Source: Hyphomicrobiales bacterium
GTDB lineage: Bacteria > Pseudomonadota > Alphaproteobacteria > Rhizobiales > Rhizobiaceae
Reading direction: 5' to 3'
Length of the DNA stretch: 64,000 nt
Assembly (NCBI GenBank): GCA_021775415.1
Contig: JAJFHV010000014.1
Location: 1-64,000 of the forward strand
Of the stretch, positions 35,800-44,002 are shown one piece after another (within the stretch, counting starts at the first letter, position 1; every line of letters starts with the position of its first letter). The position numbers and the translations under genes were made by a program. A model generated the notes under the pieces. It did not search any database, had not been told where the DNA came from, and saw nothing but the letters and a program-made list of their open reading frames with translations.

Positions 35800-36329
35800 G
35801 CGCGCTCAACAATCGTTTCCATGAAGTTATCAATGTCTATTTCGAGCTGCTGCCAGTTAGTGAATTCCCGATCCTCTGTGATGTTTTCGTGGCTCGCCAG
35901 TACGACATGCTCAACGACTTGAGCCATGAAATAGTCATACTCGCTGTATCGCAATGCACCTGCCACCAGCGCATACGAATTGGGGTTAAACCCCGTTCGA
36001 TCAACAAACAGGTCGATGTAGCTTTGTGCCTCGGCCTTTCCATTTGAAAAAGCAGCGGACAAGCTGACCGAAAATAGAAGGGTGGAGATTTTTTGTAACT
36101 CACTACGATGCGCGATGGCAAAATTGCAAAGTGCTTCCTGATGAAGTTTCTGGTGCACGGAGCCGACAATTATCGCCGCATCAAAAGAGGAGATTTGAAG
36201 CCCGTCCATTTTTCTTCGACTGTCCAGGCATTCAACATCATGTCCAACAGCTTCCAGTTGCTCGGTGATGAAATTGGAAATCTTTCGGGATTGCCCTTCG
36301 GTGGTGCCGTAGATTAGAAGAATTCTCAT
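35796..36329 (-). CDS. Flavodoxin-domain protein (HemG-like)
   Basis: 177 residues. N-terminal FMN-binding loop LIYGTTEGQSRKISNFI (about 5-21), then FDAAIIVGSVHQKLHQ (about 48-63) and FSVSLSAAF (about 86), matching the flavodoxin family that includes HemG protoporphyrinogen oxidase. Start ATG follows TCAGGAGGCAACAGACA. Its place in an FNR-box cluster next to a haem-rich oxidase operon makes an oxygen-independent haem role plausible, but this is not shown. Confidence 0.78.
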   Translation of the reverse strand: MRILLIYGTTEGQSRKISNFITEQLEAVGHDVECLDSRRKMDGLQISSFDAAIIVGSVHQKLHQEALCNFAIAHRSELQKISTLLFSVSLSAAFSNGKAEAQSYIDLFVDRTGFNPNSYALVAGALRYSEYDYFMAQVVEHVVLASHENITEDREFTNWQQLEIDIDNFMETIVERA

Positions 36330-36397
36330 TGTCTGTTGCCTCCTGAACTTACCCGGTTTCGATTTCCCGGATAACCAAACTGTGTTTTGAGCGTGTA

Positions 36398-36580
36398 TCA
36401 GCTAGCGTGCGGTCCGCGCATCTGCGCGATAGCCTCCCGGATGCGTTGCCAGTCTCTCGCTTGGTCGATATTGCCGGTCTCTTTTTTCATCCGGGCTTTC
36501 TGCGCTGCTTCGTACTCCGCCCTGTCTCCGTGTGCCGCGTAAAGCATTTGGGCAGCTTCCTGTATTTCAACAATGTTCAT
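36398..36580 (-). CDS. 60-residue conserved-looking small protein, unknown
   Basis: The frame from ATG 36580 (AAAGGCAGATACG upstream) encodes 60 charged, helical residues beginning MNIVEIQEAAQMLYAAHGD and ending AQMRGPHAS. A longer frame to 36694 is unlikely because it runs through the FNR box. No membrane helix or known domain. It is the first gene of the leftward arm, with a perfect FNR box about 100 bases upstream. Confidence 0.6.
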   Translation of the reverse strand: MNIVEIQEAAQMLYAAHGDRAEYEAAQKARMKKETGNIDQARDWQRIREAIAQMRGPHAS

Positions 36581-36677
36581 CGTATCTGCCTTTCTGTATC
36601 GGACCGCGATTGGGAGCAATTTGGTAAGCCAGTCCTCCTGTTCCAGTCGAGAATAATTCAAGGCACCTCGATGAACA

Positions 36678-36691
36678 TTGATCTGCATCAA
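36678..36691 (-). promoter_or_regulatory. Perfect FNR/FixK box, leftward arm
   Basis: TTGATCTGCATCAA is an exact TTGAT-N4-ATCAA palindrome. It lies 98-111 bases upstream of the 60-residue gene and is placed to activate the leftward genes under low oxygen. Confidence 0.75.
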
Positions 36692-36734
36692 CACTAAATG
36701 CGGTTGGAAATCGGGGGGTCATGGTCTTGGCTGG

Positions 36735-36962
36735 TTGGCTCGACTGAGTAAGCAGACCACCACGCATTTCTGTACCAGGGAAGAGGTGTTGATCTCGGCT
36801 GGAGACGAACCTCAAAGCTATTCAGACATTATGAGTGGAGTAGTAAAACTTATAAAACTTATGGCAGATGGACGGCAGCACAGATTTCTTGTTGATTTTG
36901 TCTTTGATTTTCTCGACCCTCCTGGAAGCATGCCCTTGATGGATTGCCACACTTTGATTTAG
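36735..36962 (+). pseudogene. Degraded CRP/FNR-family regulator remnant
   Basis: The frame encodes about 47 residues that read as the cyclic-nucleotide-binding-like core of an FNR/FixK regulator. These include LARLSKQTTTHFCTREEVL, SAGDEPQSYSDIMSGVV and KLIKLMADGRQ. After about 36880 the similarity decays: DFL...PPGS stands where DFLGRPFGS would be expected. A stop at 36960-36962 removes the rest, including the DNA-binding HTH. There is no clear start. Such regulators commonly neighbour cco operons, so this looks like a truncated relic. Confidence 0.5.
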
Positions 36963-36967
36963 ATCAA
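36954..36967 (+). promoter_or_regulatory. Perfect FNR/FixK box, rightward (cco) arm
   Basis: TTGATTTAGATCAA is an exact TTGAT-N4-ATCAA palindrome, centred about 185 bases upstream of the DUF2189 gene that heads the cbb3 operon. A class II FNR promoter would start transcription near 37002. Confidence 0.78.
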
Positions 36968-37145
36968 TGTCTCAATCCGAAATTGGAAACTACAAGTAGC
37001 CAATTAAGTTTGGGGATTTCCAGAAATGAACAACCGTCAGATGATGTTTCAAAAATCTCGATTGTGTTATGGTTCGATATTGCTGCAGTCCATCGTGACT
37101 TGCGCATTCGATTGAAGCCATTGGAATTGATAGCGAGAGAATTAC

Positions 37146-37934
37146 ATGTCTGAAGCCACGACCATAAACTCTAAATCCGCGGGCGGACTTGAGGTGTTTC
37201 GCTGGTTGGGAGCTGGTCTGAAGGACTTTCGAGCCAAACCAGCTCTCTCCATACTCTATGGATTTGGTTTCTTTGCACTGAGTTGGGTTGCAATCGGTTT
37301 CCTGTTTTTGACTGGGTTGGAGTGGATGCTTCTGCCGGCGGTTGCGGGCGCGTTGCTGGTTGGGCCAATTGTAGCCATTGGCCTTTACCGGATTAGCTGG
37401 CAGTTGGAGGGTGAAAAGAATGTCGGCATCGCTGCACCTGGACAAATCGCATTGATCGGCTGCGTGTTGATGATCTTGCTGCTTATGTGGATTAGAGCAG
37501 CAACTATTCTGTTTGCATTGTTCTTTGGCCTGAAACCATTCCCCGGTTTTCTTGAAATTTTATCTACCCTGTTTTTATCAACCGAGGGCCTCGCGCTGGT
37601 TGTTGTGGGCAGCGTAGTGGGGGGATTGTTTGCAGCTCTCACATTCGCAATTACGATTTACTCGATACCCATGCTTTTGCGCGAAGAAATTGACGCATTC
37701 ACGGCGATGGGGCGCAGTTTTGCAAAATCGCTGGGTAATTTGGGCGCCACCATTCGCTGGGGAATTGTCGTAACACTTCTCACTTCGATCGGATTTCTCA
37801 CCGGAATGTTGGGAATGATCATCATCTTTCCGCTTCTGGGATACGCAACATGGCATGCCTATCGAGACATGTTTCCCGAGGCAGACACCGTTCCGGTTGG
37901 AACCAAATCCAAAAAAAGCAGTGGCGCACGATAA
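37146..37934 (+). CDS. DUF2189 multi-pass membrane protein
   Basis: 262 residues with about six membrane helices, beginning with a soluble segment (LEVFRWLGAGLKDFRAKP) and containing LLVGPIVAIGLYRISWQLEGEKN (about 79-101). This pattern matches the DUF2189 family, whose function is not known. The stop overlaps the ccoN start by one base (TAATG), so it is part of the cbb3 operon and probably FNR-controlled. Confidence 0.82.
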   Translation: MSEATTINSKSAGGLEVFRWLGAGLKDFRAKPALSILYGFGFFALSWVAIGFLFLTGLEWMLLPAVAGALLVGPIVAIGLYRISWQLEGEKNVGIAAPGQIALIGCVLMILLLMWIRAATILFALFFGLKPFPGFLEILSTLFLSTEGLALVVVGSVVGGLFAALTFAITIYSIPMLLREEIDAFTAMGRSFAKSLGNLGATIRWGIVVTLLTSIGFLTGMLGMIIIFPLLGYATWHAYRDMFPEADTVPVGTKSKKSSGAR

Positions 37935-39550
37935 TGGACCGAAGCTCTGAACACTTAATAGCAATTTTCTTCGTTGTTGCGATCTTCATAACCGGTCTCG
38001 TAATCGTCGGCATGGGTTCGGATTCAGGCTATATTCTGCATGGCTGGCTGATTTTGCTTGTTGCGGGCTTTGGCATCAAATTCATTGCTGATCGCATGAT
38101 GGACACTGATACGTCCCAGGCTCTTGAGTATAACGACGACATTATAAAACTTGGAATTCTCGCCTGTTTTGCGTGGGGTATCCTCGGGTTCTTTATTGGT
38201 GACTGGCTGGCATGGCAGCTCGCTTACCCCGATCTAAATGGGGATATCGCTTGGACCAATTTTGGAAGACTGCGGCCCATTCACACGACTGCAGTGGTGT
38301 TCGGTTTTGGTGGTAACGCGCTTATGGCCACGTCATTTTATGTGGTGCAGCGCACATCTCACGCACGCCTGGCTGGAGATGTTACTCCGTGGCTGGTTTT
38401 GGGCGGGTACAACTTGTTCGTGCTCCTGGCTGCAAGTGGATATCCGCTGGGGATCACTCAGGGTCGTGAATATGCGGAACCAGAGTGGTATGCAGATCTG
38501 CTTTTGCTGGTGGTGTGGGTAGCATATCTGATCATCTTTTTGCGTACGCTTGCCCGCCGCACCGAGCCTCATATTTACGTGGCAAACTGGTATTATCTTG
38601 CCTTCATCGTGGTCATTGCGATGTTGCATGTGGTGAACAACCTCGCGATCCCCGCATCGTTTGGTGACCCGAAAAGCTATTCGCTGTTTTCCGGCGTTCA
38701 AGATGCCATGACCCAATGGTGGTATGGCCACAATGCAGTCGGGTTTCTGTTGACGGCAGGATTTCTTGGAATGTTGTATTACTTCCTGCCCAAGGCCGTT
38801 AACCGACCAGTGTATTCTTACCGAATGTCTATCGTCAGTTTCTGGGGCATAACATTCTTGTACCTTTGGGCCGGTTCACACCATCTGCATTACACTGCGC
38901 TGCCGGACTGGGTTCAATTTCTCGGCATGGCAATGTCAATCATTCTGCTGGTTCCCAGCTGGGCATCTGTCTTCAATGGCTTGCTCACGCTGAACGGCGC
39001 CTGGGACAAGGTCCGTACAGATCCCGCAGTGCGCTTTATGCTTGTTGCGATTCTGTTTTACGGGTTGTCGACCTTCGAAGGGTCATTCATGGCAATCAGG
39101 CCGGTCAATGCACTTAGCCATTACACCGACTGGACTATCGGGCATGTGCATGCAGGTGCATTGGGTTGGGTCGCGTTTATCACCTTTGGCACCATGTACA
39201 AACTCGTCCCTTGGGTTTGGAAGCGCGACGGAATTTACTCCATACGCCTGGAAGCCTGGCATTTTTGGTTGGCCCTGTCCGGGACACTGATTTACGTTGG
39301 CGCAATGTGGAACAGCGGCATCACCCAGTCGTTGATGTGGCAGACCTATGATAGCGACAACAACTTCCTTTATTCATTCATGGATACTGTAGATGCAATG
39401 CACCCCTATTATGTCGCGCGTGCCATTGGCGGCCTGCTTTATCTGATTGGCGCTTTGATTGGGGCCTACAATATTTACATGACGGTTCGAGGGCCTGAGA
39501 GGACCAAGTCCCGAGGTCATGCAGAACCCGTAATTGTCCCGGGAGAATAG
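37934..39550 (+). CDS. ccoN: cbb3-type cytochrome c oxidase subunit I
   Basis: 538 residues from ATG 37934; a longer frame from 37850 overlaps the upstream gene. About twelve to fourteen membrane helices. Haem and copper ligand regions are visible: RPIHTTAVVFGFGGNALMA (about 116-134), WWYGHNAVGFLLTAGF (about 262-277), WAGSHHLHYTALPDW (about 314-328) and HYTDWTIGHVHAGALGW (about 395-411). This is the catalytic subunit reducing oxygen at high affinity. Confidence 0.97.
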   Translation: MDRSSEHLIAIFFVVAIFITGLVIVGMGSDSGYILHGWLILLVAGFGIKFIADRMMDTDTSQALEYNDDIIKLGILACFAWGILGFFIGDWLAWQLAYPDLNGDIAWTNFGRLRPIHTTAVVFGFGGNALMATSFYVVQRTSHARLAGDVTPWLVLGGYNLFVLLAASGYPLGITQGREYAEPEWYADLLLLVVWVAYLIIFLRTLARRTEPHIYVANWYYLAFIVVIAMLHVVNNLAIPASFGDPKSYSLFSGVQDAMTQWWYGHNAVGFLLTAGFLGMLYYFLPKAVNRPVYSYRMSIVSFWGITFLYLWAGSHHLHYTALPDWVQFLGMAMSIILLVPSWASVFNGLLTLNGAWDKVRTDPAVRFMLVAILFYGLSTFEGSFMAIRPVNALSHYTDWTIGHVHAGALGWVAFITFGTMYKLVPWVWKRDGIYSIRLEAWHFWLALSGTLIYVGAMWNSGITQSLMWQTYDSDNNFLYSFMDTVDAMHPYYVARAIGGLLYLIGALIGAYNIYMTVRGPERTKSRGHAEPVIVPGE

Positions 39551-39553
39551 AAA

Positions 39554-40285
39554 ATGTCTACCCGTCACCAGAAGCTTGAACGCCATTCCATCGCCTTTAC
39601 GCTGATGATCCTTGTGGTCGCGTCGATCGGAGGAATTGTCGAAATTGCACCGCTTTTCACAATTGAAAACACGGTTGAAAAAGTTGAAGGAATGCGTCCT
39701 TACACACCACTGGAACAGGCAGGGCGCGACATCTACGTTCGCGAAGGCTGTTACGCCTGTCACAGTCAGATGATCCGTACACTGCGTTCGGACGTGGATC
39801 GTTATGGCGCCTACAGTCTTGCTGCGGAGAGCATGTTTGACCACCCATTTCAGTGGGGTTCAAAACGCACAGGACCGGATCTTGCACGGATCGGTGGCAA
39901 GTATTCTGACGCCTGGCACGTGGCACATCTGAAGGCACCAAGAGAATTGGTTCCAGGTTCTGTTATGCCTGGTTATGCTTTCCTCGCCACTCAACGGTTA
40001 AAAGCTGAAAGGCTTCCATCATTGTTGAATGCGCTCGCGAAAACGGGCGTTCCTTACTCTGGTGAACACATAGAGCAGGCAGCACAAGACGCCTACAGAC
40101 AGGCAGATGAGGAAGCAAATGATGAAGATTTGCTGATCGAACGCTATGGCGAGAACGTGAATGTTCGCGACTTTGATGGCGATCCAAATCTTGTGTCTGA
40201 AATGGATGCGCTTGTTTCATACCTGCAGATGATGGGCACGCTTGTTGCGGATGATGACAGGCCCGGAGAGAAGGTGCTGCAATGA
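39554..40285 (+). CDS. ccoO: cbb3-type cytochrome c oxidase subunit II (monohaem)
   Basis: 243 residues. One N-terminal membrane anchor (about 14-34), then a periplasmic cytochrome c domain with haem site GCYACHSQM (about 62-70) and distal-ligand region PGSVMPGYAFLA (about 135-146). It passes electrons from CcoP or soluble cytochrome c to CcoN. The stop overlaps the ccoQ start by four bases. Confidence 0.97.
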   Translation: MSTRHQKLERHSIAFTLMILVVASIGGIVEIAPLFTIENTVEKVEGMRPYTPLEQAGRDIYVREGCYACHSQMIRTLRSDVDRYGAYSLAAESMFDHPFQWGSKRTGPDLARIGGKYSDAWHVAHLKAPRELVPGSVMPGYAFLATQRLKAERLPSLLNALAKTGVPYSGEHIEQAAQDAYRQADEEANDEDLLIERYGENVNVRDFDGDPNLVSEMDALVSYLQMMGTLVADDDRPGEKVLQ

Positions 40286-40446
40286 CCCATGACGCTGTTC
40301 TTGTATTTTCCAAAAGCTGGGGTGCTGTGTATCTCCTGACGTTTTTCATCGCCGCGGTGGTTTGGACCTATTGGCCAAAACACAAGAAAAAATACGATGA
40401 CGCGTCCAATCTTCCTCTTGAAAAGGAGGATAAGCCGTGGCGATAG
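40282..40446 (+). CDS. ccoQ: cbb3-type cytochrome c oxidase subunit CcoQ
   Basis: 54 residues, beginning MTHDAVLVFSKSWGAVYL. One membrane helix (about 13-31), then WPKHKKKYDDASNLPLEKED, the usual CcoQ layout that stabilises the complex. It is translationally coupled to ccoO (ATGA), and its last ten bases overlap ccoP. Confidence 0.9.
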   Translation: MTHDAVLVFSKSWGAVYLLTFFIAAVVWTYWPKHKKKYDDASNLPLEKEDKPWR

Positions 40447-41306
40447 AACGAGACAAAATCACTGGCCGTAACACCACTGGACATGAATGGGACGGTATCA
40501 AGGAGCTTGATACACCTATCCCGGGTTCCGTAAAATGGTCCTATGGCATCACAATTATCATCGCGATAGCATTGATCGCGCTGTATCCGGCTTTCCCCTA
40601 CTTTTCCGGATTTACCCCCGGACTTCTTGGCTACTCTTCAAGAGCAATTGTTGAACAGCAGGTAGCGGATGCAGCATCTGAAAGAGCAGAACGCGACAAG
40701 GTGCTTATGGCGAGTGACATTAATGACCTCGTCACGGACAGTGCAGTTAAGGAGAAATACGAAGCAGCAGCTGCAATTCTTTACCGTGATAACTGTGCCG
40801 TCTGCCATCAACCCGATCTGCAGGGAAAGACCGGATTTCCAAACCTTACCGACGGTCACTGGCTTTGGTCCGGTAATGTCGAGGAAATCGAAACAACCAT
40901 TCTCTATGGAATAAATTCCGGCAATGATGATGAACGAATTGCAGAAATGCTCGACTTTGGGAAACAGCAAATGCTGGAGCGCCCGGAAATAAAAGACGTG
41001 ATAGAATATATTAGGTCCATTTCCGGACAGGAGCACAACATTAAAATGAGCGATCGCGGTGACGAGATTTTCACGGAAAACTGTGAAAGTTGTCACGGTG
41101 AACAAGGTGTTGGAGGCTTGGAGAGCGGTGCTCCCAGTCTGGTCGATTCCGCATGGATTTACGGCAGTGACGGCGGTGCTCTGTTCAAGTCAATCTGGAG
41201 CGGTCGGGTTGGGCAAATGCCGGCATGGGAAGGTCGCTTGAGCAAAGCAGATATTCGAAAACTTGCACTTTATGTAAAATGGCAGAGCCATGCCGGAAGC
41301 CAGTAA
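40437..41306 (+). CDS. ccoP: cbb3-type cytochrome c oxidase subunit III (dihaem)
   Basis: 289 residues. GTG start at 40437, supported by AAAAGGAGGATAAGCC. The N-terminus (NTTGHEWDGIKELDTPIPGSV, in parts) and one membrane helix (about 34-56) match CcoP. Two cytochrome c domains follow, with haem sites NCAVCHQ (about 120) and NCESCHG (about 216). It overlaps ccoQ by ten bases and the next small gene by 17. Confidence 0.97.
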   Translation: MAIERDKITGRNTTGHEWDGIKELDTPIPGSVKWSYGITIIIAIALIALYPAFPYFSGFTPGLLGYSSRAIVEQQVADAASERAERDKVLMASDINDLVTDSAVKEKYEAAAAILYRDNCAVCHQPDLQGKTGFPNLTDGHWLWSGNVEEIETTILYGINSGNDDERIAEMLDFGKQQMLERPEIKDVIEYIRSISGQEHNIKMSDRGDEIFTENCESCHGEQGVGGLESGAPSLVDSAWIYGSDGGALFKSIWSGRVGQMPAWEGRLSKADIRKLALYVKWQSHAGSQ

Positions 41307-41457
41307 GGTAGATCAGCAATACAAGAAACGTGTGCTGTTGCTCATTGCAGCGATATTTATCGCCTATCTGGGTTTCAAGGCTTGGCATATTTCGGTTTCG
41401 CTTGAGGTCTGGAAAAATCAGGAACTGGAAACTCCCGTGCAAGGAGCGGCCAAATGA
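41290..41457 (+). CDS. 55-residue single-span membrane protein between ccoP and ccoI
   Basis: Frame from ATG 41290 inside the ccoP end to TGA 41455-41457. It begins MPEASKVDQQYKKRVLLL, has one hydrophobic helix (about 14-31), and a short tail ending ETPVQGAAK. The stop overlaps ccoI by four bases (ATGA), so it is probably translated. In many cco clusters ccoG and ccoH occupy this place. It could be a minimal CcoH-like protein reduced to its membrane anchor, but no CcoH domain is present. Confidence 0.65.
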   Translation: MPEASKVDQQYKKRVLLLIAAIFIAYLGFKAWHISVSLEVWKNQELETPVQGAAK

Positions 41458-43592
41458 ATGCGCCCTTGCCCAGTGATGCTTTCGTGCGCAGTGTTGAGAA
41501 CGGATTAAGCAGCTTAACCTGCACACTTGTCGGCGTGCAGTGCGGCGGTTGCACCAACAAGATAGAGCGCCGCGTCTCATCCATGGGCGGCGTAATTTCA
41601 GTCCGCGCCAACGCAACCACAAAACGCTTGCGCTTTGTATGGGACCCAGCTGTCGTCAAGATTGATGAATTAATCAATGCAGTTGAGGAATTGGGATATT
41701 CCGCCCATCCGCTCGCCACTGAATTGGAGGGAAGAACCAAATCCAATCTCCTCATTCCATTGGCAGTCGCAGGTTTTGGGACCATGAATGTCATGATGTT
41801 CTCGTTGGCGGTGTGGGCTGGTATTGTCACGGATATGGGACCAGGTACGGTACAGTTCATGCATTGGTTATCGGCTGGTATAGCCATTCCGGTATGTATT
41901 TATTCGGGAAGTGTTTTTTTCTTGCCTGCAATCCGGTCGCTGCGGGCAGGGCATATGACTATCGACACGTCAATTTCCCTGGCCATTCTCACGACCTTGC
42001 TGGCCAGTGTTTATGAAACTTTCCAGGGTGCCGAACATGCTTATTTCGATGCCGCTGTTTCGCTTGTGTTTTTTCTTTTGATTGGCCGCGTTCTGGATCA
42101 GTCCATTCGGAAAAAATCGTCCGCTGCTTCAGACAATTTACGTGCAATGACCCAGGGGACCGCAAAGCGTATTGGCCCTGGTGGCCAAATTGAACATGTG
42201 CTTGCCGACGATTTAAGTATTGGCGATGTTATCTATGCGTTGCCGGGAGAGCGCATCGCCGCAGATGGTAATCTTTTGTTTGACATTGCGCTGGTTGATG
42301 AAAGCATCCTTACCGGAGAAACCCTTCCCCGAACCGTGGTGCAGGACCAGCCGGTTATCGCTGGTTCCGTTGTGGTGGGGCAGGCTGCGAGAGTAAAAGT
42401 GACAGCCGTCGGTGCGGATGGCCGGATCGCAGAAATTGCTGATATTGTTGAAGCTGCCGAGGCTCGCAAGGGACGTCAGCAATTGCTCGCCGACAAATTT
42501 GCCAGCGCCTATGGCCCGGTGGTTATCGGGGCATCATTGGTCGGATTCCTGATTTGGTATTTTTTCCTTGGGGCAAGCTTTTCACAGGCCGCCATGATTG
42601 CGGTTGCAGTGATGGTCGTGACCTGTCCCTGTGCGGCTGGACTTGCAACACCTGCTGTTGTTGTACGTGCCATCAATCAATTGTTGTCACGCGGCGTGAT
42701 CGTCAAAAACGGCGAGGCACTGGAAAGACTGGCAGAAATCGATCAAGTGGTCGTTGACAAGACTGGCACGTTGACAACCTCAAAGTTGGCGCTCGAAAAT
42801 TCAGTAAACCAAAAAACGCTTCAAGCAGCTTCTGCGATCGCAGCAAACAGCCAGCATCCCTTGGCCAGGGCTCTGGGCGAGGTTTGTCCAGCCAAGCCAA
42901 TGGCCGGTGTAGTCGAGACGATTGGAGCAGGATTGGTTGCTCCAAATGGCGCCAAACTTGGATCAGCACGGTTTCTCAAAATTAACGGCCACGGGGACTC
43001 CAATGCCCCCGAACTCTGGTACCGGGACGCAGATGGGGAAACAACACGACTAAGGTTTCGGGACATCATAAAGCCGGATGCGGCAAACTTCGTTGCCAGT
43101 CTCCAGATGGAAGGTCTGGGAGTTGAACTGCTGTCTGGTGACAAATCTGAAGCTACGCGGGATGTTGCAAATCGGATGGGAATTTCAAGCTGGTTCGGGG
43201 AAATGGGACCGGAAGACAAATGCCAGCATGTAATGTCCCTGGAACATTCTGATAAGAAGGTTTTGATGATTGGTGACGGCATAAATGATGCGCCTTCGCT
43301 TGCCGCGGCCTACGTTTCCATTTCGCCGGCAACGGCAGCACATATCAGTCAAAACGCGTCGGATATCGTATTGGCCGGGTCTTCACTGTTGCCGGTTGTC
43401 GGCGCAATAAAGATGGCCAGAAATGCGAGAAAACTCATCAATCAAAACATGCTTTTTGCGACTGCCTACAATTTGGTCGCATTGCCACTGGCATTGGCTG
43501 GGGGATTAACCCCTCTTATTGCGGCCATTTTGATGTCGTCGTCTTCAATTCTGGTTATGTTGAATGCTTTCCGTCTAAAGATGCCGCAATGA
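41454..43592 (+). CDS. ccoI: Copper-transporting P1B-ATPase for cbb3 assembly
   Basis: 712 residues. N-terminal heavy-metal domain with GVQCGGCTNKIE (about 27-38). Transmembrane CPC motif VTCPCAAGLATP (about 389-400), phosphorylation site DKTGTLTT (about 433-440) and hinge GDGINDAPSLAAAYV (about 607-621). CcoI/FixI-type ATPases deliver copper for the CcoN haem-copper centre. It is coupled upstream to the 55-residue gene and downstream to ccoS. Confidence 0.95.
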   Translation: MNAPLPSDAFVRSVENGLSSLTCTLVGVQCGGCTNKIERRVSSMGGVISVRANATTKRLRFVWDPAVVKIDELINAVEELGYSAHPLATELEGRTKSNLLIPLAVAGFGTMNVMMFSLAVWAGIVTDMGPGTVQFMHWLSAGIAIPVCIYSGSVFFLPAIRSLRAGHMTIDTSISLAILTTLLASVYETFQGAEHAYFDAAVSLVFFLLIGRVLDQSIRKKSSAASDNLRAMTQGTAKRIGPGGQIEHVLADDLSIGDVIYALPGERIAADGNLLFDIALVDESILTGETLPRTVVQDQPVIAGSVVVGQAARVKVTAVGADGRIAEIADIVEAAEARKGRQQLLADKFASAYGPVVIGASLVGFLIWYFFLGASFSQAAMIAVAVMVVTCPCAAGLATPAVVVRAINQLLSRGVIVKNGEALERLAEIDQVVVDKTGTLTTSKLALENSVNQKTLQAASAIAANSQHPLARALGEVCPAKPMAGVVETIGAGLVAPNGAKLGSARFLKINGHGDSNAPELWYRDADGETTRLRFRDIIKPDAANFVASLQMEGLGVELLSGDKSEATRDVANRMGISSWFGEMGPEDKCQHVMSLEHSDKKVLMIGDGINDAPSLAAAYVSISPATAAHISQNASDIVLAGSSLLPVVGAIKMARNARKLINQNMLFATAYNLVALPLALAGGLTPLIAAILMSSSSILVMLNAFRLKMPQ

Positions 43593-43771
43593 CCATAATA
43601 ATTTATCTTATTCCAATTTCCCTGCTGCTTGGTGCGCTCGCTCTCATTGGGTTTGTCTGGACGGTAAGGTCTGGTCAATATGATGATTTGGAAGGTGAGC
43701 GCTACAGAATTCTTGAAGAGGATGCAGGTCCATCTCGGATGGATGATCAGGAAAACAAGTCAGTTAAATAA
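43589..43771 (+). CDS. ccoS: cbb3 oxidase maturation protein CcoS
   Basis: 60 residues. One N-terminal helix (about 3-27) followed by TVRSGQYDDLEGERYRIL, the CcoS signature. It is needed for cofactor insertion into cbb3 oxidase. The ATGA start overlaps ccoI. It is the last gene of the operon; no terminator is obvious after it. Confidence 0.93.
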   Translation: MTIIIYLIPISLLLGALALIGFVWTVRSGQYDDLEGERYRILEEDAGPSRMDDQENKSVK

Positions 43772-44002
43772 CTCGCCTTTGCAGAATTTTGAATCCCCCT
43801 ATGTCCGCTGTTGGCATAATGCAGACATTGAGGATTATGATTTCAAATGTCCGCTTTGAGGGTAGGCGATCGTAGATGATGCTAGGTCACCGGCAATGGA
43901 GAAATCGCCAAACTACGCATACCAAATCGTACAACAATTTGCGGTTAGTAGATTGAAGTTCGGATGGTTGAGCGTCACCGGTGCGAAAACCACCAGTCAC
44001 TT

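Noticed and set aside
36678-36962. Reading the FNR-like frame as a complete small gene
   Set aside because: No good start, no HTH, and similarity ends abruptly; a relic explains it better.
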